From contig JAGLTN010000085.1 of assembly GCA_023135255.1 (NCBI GenBank), forward strand, positions 1-14,704: a stretch of 14,704 nt of DNA, written 5' to 3'. The stretch's first letter is position 1. Each line of letters starts with the position of its first letter. The stretch is from Planctomycetota bacterium. GTDB taxonomy: Bacteria; Planctomycetota; Phycisphaerae; Sedimentisphaerales; Anaerobacaceae. The notes below the pieces were generated by a model that saw only the letters and a program-made list of their open reading frames with translations, was not told the origin of the DNA and made no database searches. The position numbers were made by a program, and so were the translations under genes. Positions 9,152 through 14,704 of this stretch are shown in pieces.

Positions 9152-9169
9152 ATATACATATATGTATAT
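9152..9169. promoter_or_regulatory. 18-bp perfect palindrome in the giant gene's leader
   Basis: ATATACATATATGTATAT is its own reverse complement. It lies between the ribosome binding site and a GATAAT (9170-9175, minus strand), which could serve as a -10 box. No convincing -35 goes with it; a TAAA (9195-9198) with GATGATAA (9171-9178) only loosely recalls a sigma-28 pattern with a 16-base spacer. The position suits an operator or an mRNA hairpin, but an AT-only chance palindrome cannot be excluded. Confidence 0.4.
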
Positions 9170-9209
9170 ATTATCATCCTAAAAGGGCTGATACTTTAGT
9201 ACATTAAGA

Positions 9210-9260
9210 CAGGTTTGCGGACAAATCTTCACTTCTGATGTCCGCAAACCTGGATTTTTT
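9210..9260. terminator. Strong stem-loop between secretin and giant gene
   Basis: A perfect 14-bp stem (9210-9223 with 9239-9252) encloses a 15-base loop. On the plus strand it is followed by GATTTTTT, a canonical U-tract; on the minus strand, the coding direction, only by TCTTAATGT. It starts 43 bases after the secretin stop. It may be a bidirectional or weak terminator for the secretin mRNA, a 3'-end stabiliser, or a block against antisense transcription entering the secretin gene. Confidence 0.6.
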
Positions 9261-9294
9261 ATGCTATTCTACAAAAACATTATTAGACTTTGAA

Positions 9295-12200
9295 TTAGAA
9301 ATCACCTTCCATCGCAGCTATAGCTTCAGCTTCAGCCTCCTCCTGCAGAATTATTGTTGGCTTAACCAGGATCAAAAGAATTCTCTGATCCTTAACTTTA
9401 CTGCGATTGTTAAACGCTCTTCCGATAATAGGTATCTTGCTCAAAATAGGAACACCTGCTTCTGTTTCGGTTTCTGCCGTCAATTTCTGACCACCTAACA
9501 GGAGTGTACCACCATCGGGAACACTAACACGAGTACGAACTCGAGATGTCTCAACATGCGGAAATTCAACCGAAAAATTCATACCACCAACACCACCGGT
9601 GTACATACCAACATCAATAGTCCGTTTCGTGAAACCAAGGAAGTCATCAAGCTGAGCTTCAATATTTAAAATTACATGCTTCTTATCATGTGTTATGATA
9701 GGAGTAACATTAAGAATCGTTCCGGAAGTAACCGTTCTGTCTTCATAGTTGACATTACTCATCAAAATATTTGATGATTCATTGCCAGAAGTACCTACCT
9801 GCGTATCTATCTCAATATCACCAGCATAACCAAATGTGGTCTGAACACGCAAGTCCGCTGATTCACCATTGATTACAGTTACCTTAGGTGCTGTCAAAGC
9901 CCTGGTATCTTTGTGAGCCTGTGTTGCCCTGAGCACAAAACTAACCATAAGGTCGTCAAGTAGGCCACCATAACCGCCCGAAAATTGTGCAGCAATTCCA
10001 GTACCTGCCAGACTTCCAGGTATATCAGCCAGCGATGCTGTGTCTGTTATACCACTTGAATCCTGCAGGAAATTAGGAGCCTGCCATCCACCACCACCAA
10101 GCTTGAAAAATTGAAAATCAACATCCAAACCAATATCCTCAAGGAAATTTTCACCTACCAACAAGAATCTGGCTTCAATCGCCACCTGGTAACCAAGAGA
10201 TTTACGAAGCTTCTCAAGGAGCTTATCGATCTTACCATGGATTTCTGAAGTCTGACGCACAATAAGCTTCTTTGTTCCGTATATAGTTATTGAACCTTCA
10301 CCGCCAAGTTCTTCCCAACTTTCAGGATCAATCGTATTCTGGATCAAAAGAACCAATCCGCCTGCTCTTTCGCCGGCATCTTCTCTAAGCTCATCCCTGT
10401 CCAGCTGATCATCACTGCCGCCTGAATCCTGAAAACCGCCTCCAATATTATCAAGGCTCGATGAGCTGCCTCCACCTGTAGGGGCCTGTGTTCTATAATC
10501 AGCCCTTCTGCCAAGCAAATCGGTGATATCATACACCAGGGTCTCAAGCTTACTTGGAAGTGAATAAACCGTGGCAATAGTTATAATACCATTTTCAACT
10601 GAGTAACCAAGTTCAGCAAAACCACCTGAAACCGACCGCAGCAGCAAATCCAAAGCCGCTGATACTGGTATTGCCTCTACCGCATCCATATTGATGGGTG
10701 TTGTAGGTTCGATATCAGCATTGTCAAGCAAGTCACCCCACATAACAACGATCTTCAAAGCTGGATCTACCGACTTTTTCAATATCTCAATAGCAGCACT
10801 AAAAGAAGTATCAGGTGTCAATTCAGAAAGATCGACCGTCTCTGCCAACTGTTTGTAAACAGCCGCATTAGCGGGATCCTGACCGATAGCCTCTTCAGGT
10901 CTGCGCTTTGCGGAAATCTCACGCCAGTTTTTAGGCAGTGTCATTTCTTTAGCATAAGGGATCGATGCCTCATCAGTCATAAACAGAAGATCAGCTCTTT
11001 GTTTTTCAGATTCTTTTTTCAACTCAAGCTGCTCTCTGAAGTTGATAGTATCTTCGAGAGTCTGCTTAAGAATAAGAGCATTATTATTCAATGGATCAAT
11101 TGCAAGCAGACTGTCAAGCTGACCAAGGGCTTCATCATATCGCTGCTGCTCAAGATAAGCATTAGAATTTCCCATCAGCTCTGTAATTCTTTTTTGCCTG
11201 TCAGATTCCATCTGCTCTCTATGAACCCTCTGAGCCTCAATAGATTCCTGACGCCTTTTCTCCTCAAGATCGATCTGCTGGACTTTTTTGCCCTGCTCTA
11301 TCTGATCATGCAATTGTTCCAGGTGGTCGCTGTAGCCCATGAAAAGCTGATCACCAAGATGAAGCGGGTTTTTATTAACAAGACGCTCAGCTGTTTCAAC
11401 GGCATCTTTAGCCTCATCAAAGCTGCCCTCATTGATAAATACGTTAGCCTTTGCTACTGAATCATTTACAACAGCATTGGTATGGCTCTTAAGAATGTTT
11501 CTTTTGCGGTTGATAACATCAATATAAGCATCTTCTTCTTCAACCTCGACTACTGCCTCAGGCTCAGTTACAACCTCTATCACTTCGACCTCCGTAACAG
11601 GCTCAATACTTACAACCTCTTGCGGAATTTCTTCAACTACAACTTCCTTGATCTCGACAACCTCAACCTCTTTAATCTCAACAACCTCAACCTCTTTGAC
11701 CTCGGTGAGTTCTTCTGCAGGGGCTTCGAGCTCTTCGAACTGCTCAACTGCCGGTGCCTGCTTTACAAGAATATTGTCGATCTTAACCAGATAGTCTTCT
11801 GCTGTCTCACCCGTAGGTGCTACCAGCAAACCATTTTTGCTGACTTTGATAAAACCATCACGAGCTTCTTCATACTGACCCGCTTCAAAAAGATTAACAC
11901 TCTTATTGTAAAGCTCAGCTATATCTTTCTTTTCTCCGCCAAGCCTGGAATCTGCCTCCGCCAGAGATTCACTGACAAGTTGTCTTTCCTCGTCAGAGAG
12001 ATACTGATTACTAAGAATCTTTTCATAATAAGCTTTAGCCCGAACAAATTTACCGCTGCTCATAAGCTTGTCTGCTTGTTTGATATCTTTTAATATGTCC
12101 TCTCTTTGCAAAGAAGCTTCATGTGTTTTTGCAAGAAGGGTTTCAATCTGCTCAAGCTCCTCGACCGTAAGATATTCCTTATAATCTCTCGCTCGAAGCA

Positions 12201-12408
12201 GTGATTGTTCAGCCGCCTTATAAAAACCGCGGTTAAATTGCTCGCTGCCGACCTGAATCCAGCGCATCGCAACTTTGTGAACTATCTGTTTGCCATTATC
12301 GGCTGCCTGACAGTTCGGCGTCATTACTGAAAATGTCACCACCAGCAAAAACGCAGATAACACAACCAGTAAAAAACTCCGGGTAAATTTACTATTAACT
12401 CTTCTCAT
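9295..12408 (-). CDS. Secretin of a type II secretion / type IV pilus system with long N-terminal helical extension
   Basis: Forms the multimeric outer-membrane gate of a GspD/PilQ-type machine. The ATG at 12408 is preferred because GGAGGGG lies four bases upstream and a signal peptide begins there (MRRVNSKFTRSFLLVVLSAF, cleavage near CQA-ADN). This gives 1037 residues; longer versions from TTG 12459 or ATG 12444 would bury the signal peptide. Order: TPR-like repeats (about 38-217), Glu/Val-rich linker (223-293), second helical block (303-383), charged coiled-coil/TPR stretch (383-473), N0/N1-like domain (523-633), Gly/Ser/Asp linker (640-683), N3-like segment (684-735), secretin core (about 741-1020). 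Core signatures are 'QVAIEARFLLVGENFLEDIG', 'ALTAPKVTVINGESADL', 'TILNVTPIIT', 'VPDGGTLLLGGQ' and 'GVPILSKIPIIGRAF'. Typical GspD is about 650-700 residues, so the extension is unusual. The exact subfamily cannot be set by eye. Confidence 0.92.
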   Translation of the reverse strand: MRRVNSKFTRSFLLVVLSAFLLVVTFSVMTPNCQAADNGKQIVHKVAMRWIQVGSEQFNRGFYKAAEQSLLRARDYKEYLTVEELEQIETLLAKTHEASLQREDILKDIKQADKLMSSGKFVRAKAYYEKILSNQYLSDEERQLVSESLAEADSRLGGEKKDIAELYNKSVNLFEAGQYEEARDGFIKVSKNGLLVAPTGETAEDYLVKIDNILVKQAPAVEQFEELEAPAEELTEVKEVEVVEIKEVEVVEIKEVVVEEIPQEVVSIEPVTEVEVIEVVTEPEAVVEVEEEDAYIDVINRKRNILKSHTNAVVNDSVAKANVFINEGSFDEAKDAVETAERLVNKNPLHLGDQLFMGYSDHLEQLHDQIEQGKKVQQIDLEEKRRQESIEAQRVHREQMESDRQKRITELMGNSNAYLEQQRYDEALGQLDSLLAIDPLNNNALILKQTLEDTINFREQLELKKESEKQRADLLFMTDEASIPYAKEMTLPKNWREISAKRRPEEAIGQDPANAAVYKQLAETVDLSELTPDTSFSAAIEILKKSVDPALKIVVMWGDLLDNADIEPTTPINMDAVEAIPVSAALDLLLRSVSGGFAELGYSVENGIITIATVYSLPSKLETLVYDITDLLGRRADYRTQAPTGGGSSSSLDNIGGGFQDSGGSDDQLDRDELREDAGERAGGLVLLIQNTIDPESWEELGGEGSITIYGTKKLIVRQTSEIHGKIDKLLEKLRKSLGYQVAIEARFLLVGENFLEDIGLDVDFQFFKLGGGGWQAPNFLQDSSGITDTASLADIPGSLAGTGIAAQFSGGYGGLLDDLMVSFVLRATQAHKDTRALTAPKVTVINGESADLRVQTTFGYAGDIEIDTQVGTSGNESSNILMSNVNYEDRTVTSGTILNVTPIITHDKKHVILNIEAQLDDFLGFTKRTIDVGMYTGGVGGMNFSVEFPHVETSRVRTRVSVPDGGTLLLGGQKLTAETETEAGVPILSKIPIIGRAFNNRSKVKDQRILLILVKPTIILQEEAEAEAIAAMEGDF
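11651..11698 (-). repeat. Two tandem 24-bp repeats in the Glu/Val linker of the secretin
   Basis: The 24-base units 11651-11674 and 11675-11698 differ at two positions. They encode the repeated eight-residue motif around 'EVEVVEIK'. The surrounding linker continues the same Glu-Val-Val theme in a less regular way, which suggests expansion by slippage. Confidence 0.75.
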
Positions 12409-12412
12409 ATTA

Positions 12413-12419
12413 CCCCTCC
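12413..12419 (-). promoter_or_regulatory. Ribosome binding site that decides the secretin start
   Basis: GGAGGGG lies four bases before the ATG at 12408. The upstream in-frame TTG (12459) and ATG (12444) have weaker signals (the latter a GAGG about nine bases away). Confidence 0.7.
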
Positions 12420-12534
12420 AATCAAAACGTCGACTAAATTTCATCACCGAAATCCTCAATTAATATCTGAAACTTTAATTCAAAAACACAAAACCCCACC
12501 AACAACAGTAAGATAGGTTATTTCCTATTGCCCT

Positions 12535-12563
12535 AGTTTATAAAAAACTGGGTAGTTTTGCAA
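12535..12563 (-). promoter_or_regulatory. Possible sigma-70-type promoter of the secretin gene
   Basis: On the minus strand, TTGCAA (12558-12563) and TAAACT (12535-12540) are separated by 17 bases, about 125 bases before the chosen start codon. Each box matches the consensus at four of six positions, and the region is AT-rich, so chance matches are likely. Confidence 0.3.
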
Positions 12564-12964
12564 GTAAAAAATCTATCTACCAGTACTGAAAAGGCTGTTT
12601 TTCTAACACTATTTTTAAAAAGTCCTATATTATCTAAAACCTGCTGTAAACACAGGCAATATACAAAGAATAGCTAATGTGGGTAATATTGGCAAATAAA
12701 TAAAAAAAAATTAAGTTTTTCCCATAAAAAGGCATTAACTAAGCTTTAATTTAAAAAAGTTCTGTGCTATTTTAAGAAAATCGACCATTAATTACACAAG
12801 CTTTTCAAAATTAAATAAAAAATGGAAAATAAAAAATTTTAGAAATGGAGCCCAAAGCACCCTCCGCAATTGACCTATCTTACCTATGTTGCCAGTTTTT
12901 TGATGGTTTGATTAAAAAAAAATAATATTTTCCCAAAATTTACAAAAAGATAATGCTTGTTTTG

Positions 12965-14089
12965 CTAATTTTCCTGCTCAGCCTTATCTTCTGTCTCACC
13001 AAGCCATTCCATTCTGCCGGCAATAATTACCTCTGACAAAATTTTAAGCTGCTCTTTATACTGGTTATAAAGTTCATCGCCGATCATGTTCCTGTTTGCC
13101 GTTAATATGTTAAAAGCTTTTTCAACTGCCTTTTGAGCATGATAGAAACGCCCCTCCCTGGCAAGCTTATCCGCAGTATCAACCGCATTTTTTACTACCG
13201 CTCGGCTATAACTTTCCTTAACACTCAACTTAGGCTTTGATTTTGTTTCAACCGCCTTAACTTCCGCAACATCGACTGTAGGCTCATTTACATTTACATT
13301 AACAACCTCAATAATTCCAATAACCTCCACAGGTTCTTCTGTTTTCCCATCACTACCTGACGGTGCCGCTATCTCAGTCAGCAAACTTTCTTCTGCTTTT
13401 GCTTTTTCTTCCTCTATCTTTTCTTCCTCTAATGAAGGAAATTCTGTCCTCTGAACAAGTACCGCATCGATCTTAGCGAGGTACTGCTCTGCCGATTTAC
13501 CCTTTTCTGCCTGAAAAAGTTCCTCTCTGCTCACTTCTAAAAAACCTTTGCGGGCATTCTCATAATCTTCGTTCTCGAAGAACTTAACGCTGTCCTTATA
13601 AATCTGGCCGACAACTTTCTTTCTTTGTTTTATCTTCTGGTCTATCTCTTTAAGTGTCTCTTCAATATATTTAAGCTTATCTGCTGAAATCCCCTGACTA
13701 CTCTTTGCCTGCTCATAACACATCTGAGCCTCAGGCAATTTGCCCTCAGCAAACAGTAGTCCGCCTTTTCTCATGTTTTCTTCGACCTTGGAATTGTCCT
13801 CAGCAGCGTTTTTGACCTTGGTCAAAAGCTCATTGATCTGGTTGAGATCACTAACCGAAAGATACTTCTTATAATCTAAAGCTCTAAGCAAAGACTTTTC
13901 CGCCTGGCTGTAAAAACCCCTCTCATATTGCTTGGCACCAACCCTCATCCAGTCCTGTGCTACGCGGTTAACGATCTTTTGCTTATCCGGCGGTTGAGGT
14001 TGAGCAATAGTTAAAGAAGATGAAATGAAACCGACAAATAAACTTACCAGCAAAATCCTGCCGGCTGTAGGTAAATATCTCTTATCCAA
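12965..14089 (-). CDS. Exported TPR-like protein, paralogue of the secretin N-terminal extension
   Basis: Predicted periplasmic protein of 374 residues. A TTG start at 14089 is chosen because AGGAGGT sits five bases upstream and a signal peptide begins there (MDKRYLPTAGRILLVSLFVG, cleavage near TIA-QPQ). The TTG at 14140 has no such site, and no ATG precedes the signal peptide. Residues 35-214 align without large gaps to the secretin N-terminus; both share 'QVGSEQF/RVGAKQY', 'RGFY', 'SLLRA' and 'DYK-YL'. In one 54-residue block about 31 positions are identical. A Glu/Val-rich linker (about 219-285) and a second helical block (289-355) also match. The protein ends where the secretin continues into its coiled-coil, N0 and gate domains. 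Likely role (inference): accessory or assembly partner of the secretin, or a surplus duplicate. I know of no named family. Confidence 0.85.
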   Translation of the reverse strand: MDKRYLPTAGRILLVSLFVGFISSSLTIAQPQPPDKQKIVNRVAQDWMRVGAKQYERGFYSQAEKSLLRALDYKKYLSVSDLNQINELLTKVKNAAEDNSKVEENMRKGGLLFAEGKLPEAQMCYEQAKSSQGISADKLKYIEETLKEIDQKIKQRKKVVGQIYKDSVKFFENEDYENARKGFLEVSREELFQAEKGKSAEQYLAKIDAVLVQRTEFPSLEEEKIEEEKAKAEESLLTEIAAPSGSDGKTEEPVEVIGIIEVVNVNVNEPTVDVAEVKAVETKSKPKLSVKESYSRAVVKNAVDTADKLAREGRFYHAQKAVEKAFNILTANRNMIGDELYNQYKEQLKILSEVIIAGRMEWLGETEDKAEQEN

Positions 14090-14094
14090 AATGA

Positions 14095-14101
14095 ACCTCC
14101 T
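14095..14101 (-). promoter_or_regulatory. Ribosome binding site that selects the TTG start of the paralogue
   Basis: AGGAGGT is followed by five bases and then TTG. This near-perfect site is the main reason to place the start at 14089 rather than at the upstream TTG. Confidence 0.7.
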
Positions 14102-14182
14102 GTTCAACAGATGGTAATAAAATTCAATTTCAATACTCAAACAATTTTCAATAGATTAGCTTTATTCAAAGGCAATTGCAAC

Positions 14183-14211
14183 TTTTTATAAATGAAAAAT
14201 TGCTTTATAAT
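14183..14211 (+). promoter_or_regulatory. Likely tsaB promoter
   Basis: A perfect TATAAT lies at 14206-14211, about 69 bases before the tsaB ATG. The matching -35 position (14183-14188, TTTTTA) is poor. A TTGCAA at 14176-14181 is too far away (24-base spacer). The 190-bp gap is shared with the divergent paralogue gene. Confidence 0.5.
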
Positions 14212-14279
14212 CCGATCATCGCTATTATTTGCTCTATTGTTAAAATAATCGGCAACTTAATAACGGTATTATTAGCAAA

Positions 14280-14704
14280 ATGACACAAGAACCATTAATA
14301 CTATCAGTCGAAACATCCGGGCGAACAGGCTCTGTGGCTATCGCAAAAGGCGAAAATATCCTCGCAAACCAGCATTTTTCAGCCCCGATGAAACATAGTG
14401 CCGAGCTTTTCCCCTGTGTAACCAAAATGCTGGAAAATAATAATTACTCGCCCCAGCAGATCGAACATGTCTATATCTCTATAGGTCCGGGCTCTTTTAC
14501 AGGCCTGAGGATCGCCACTACTATGGCAAAAATGATGCACCTGGCAAATAATGTCAAAATTGTAGCAGTAGACACGCTTGACGTTATCGCCGCTAACGCC
14601 TACCAATACATCCAAAGCCAATCTGATTCAAATATTGATAAAATTGGCGTTATTCTCGACGCAAAAAGAGGCAGATTCTTCGTTGCAGCATATCAAAAGA
14701 CCCG
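14280..14704 (+). CDS. tsaB: tRNA threonylcarbamoyladenosine biosynthesis protein TsaB (C-terminus off the right edge)
   Basis: TsaB partners with TsaD and TsaE to transfer threonylcarbamoyl to A37 of tRNAs that read ANN codons. It is cytoplasmic and has an ASKHA fold. The first 141 residues are present of a usual length of about 220-230. Family hallmarks are the N-terminal 'ILSVETS...GSVAIA' strand pair (7-22), 'HSAELFP' (39-45), the signature 'ISIGPGSFTGLRIATTMAK' (66-84) and 'DAKRGRFF' (127-134). The ATG at 14280 has no clear Shine-Dalgarno sequence, but no better in-frame start is present. It is transcribed away from the secretin cluster and is probably functionally unrelated. Confidence 0.93.
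   Translation, partial: MTQEPLILSVETSGRTGSVAIAKGENILANQHFSAPMKHSAELFPCVTKMLENNNYSPQQIEHVYISIGPGSFTGLRIATTMAKMMHLANNVKIVAVDTLDVIAANAYQYIQSQSDSNIDKIGVILDAKRGRFFVAAYQKT

Larger units (their letters stand above)
12409..12964. other. AT-rich intergenic region between the secretin and its paralogue
   Basis: No credible gene was found. The region is full of A- and T-tracts (for example at 12702-12710 and 12914-12922), consistent with bent DNA. Notable elements are a tandem ACCTATSTT pair (12873-12890), a matching inverted TAAGATAGGT (12509-12518), and an isolated GC-rich block at 12848-12866 (GGAG...CTCC). No strong terminator for the upstream gene is evident. Confidence 0.6.

Noticed and set aside
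10999..11460. Plus-strand frame of 153 codons opposite the secretin
   Set aside because: Antisense shadow of the charged coiled-coil stretch; no independent coding evidence.
11482..12093. Plus-strand frame of 203 codons opposite the secretin
   Set aside because: It is the antisense of the Glu/Val linker and TPR region (rich in Leu, Asn, Phe), with no ribosome binding site or domain.
12409..12459. Longer secretin starting at TTG 12459 (or ATG 12444)
   Set aside because: It would place 17 (or 12) mostly charged residues before a complete signal peptide; the ATG at 12408 has a far better ribosome binding site.
12848..12866. Possible riboswitch (c-di-GMP type) in the secretin-side gap
   Set aside because: Only a four-base-pair GGAG/CTCC stem is visible, and the conserved riboswitch core sequences are missing.
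14090..14140. Longer paralogue starting at TTG 14140
   Set aside because: The upstream residues precede the signal peptide, and the AGGAGGT points to the TTG at 14089.
14240..14621. Minus-strand frames opposite tsaB
   Set aside because: tsaB on the plus strand carries unmistakable family motifs; these frames overlap it and encode nothing recognisable.

Overview
The window holds four genes. Three run leftward (minus strand): a very large secreted protein that runs off the left edge (1-9126), a secretin (9295-12408), and a smaller paralogue of the secretin's N-terminal half (12965-14089). The fourth, tsaB, runs rightward and off the right edge (14280-14704). I see no tRNA, rRNA, CRISPR array or insertion sequence.

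Organism (inference): the secretin and Sec-type signal peptides point to a diderm bacterium. The giant protein combines right-handed beta-helix modules, VDMGYHY-type closing segments, InlB-B-like repeats, a dockerin-like pair ending in AQYWL/AQCWM, and Fn3-like repeats with 'VEYYFEC...W' spacing. This mix is typical of secreted proteins of Planctomycetes, especially Phycisphaerae/Sedimentisphaerales. No rRNA is present to confirm it.

Region 1-9126: one reading frame, open for 3042 codons without a stop. It encodes a signal peptide and then three related beta-helix modules (residues about 23-922, 923-2122, 2123-2812). Each has the same opening block and the same closing block; the first two are followed by one and two InlB-B-like repeats. 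The third is followed by a dockerin-like pair and at least two Fn3-like repeats. In module 2 a complete papain-fold (C39-like) cysteine peptidase domain is inserted between two helix rungs that are adjacent in module 3.

Region 9127-9294: a short gap with a strong 14-bp stem-loop and an 18-bp perfect palindrome in front of the giant gene.

Region 9295-14089: a 1037-residue secretin with a long TPR-like, Glu/Val-rich N-terminal extension. Upstream of it lies a 374-residue protein that repeats this extension but has no secretin domain. An AT-rich gap of 556 bp separates them. The two probably arose by partial tandem duplication.

How the genes may fit together (inference): the secretin forms an outer-membrane gate of a type II secretion or type IV pilus machine, its paralogue is a periplasmic accessory to it, and the adjacent Sec-exported giant protein is a candidate substrate or surface partner. 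tsaB, divergent at the right edge, is a housekeeping tRNA-modification gene.
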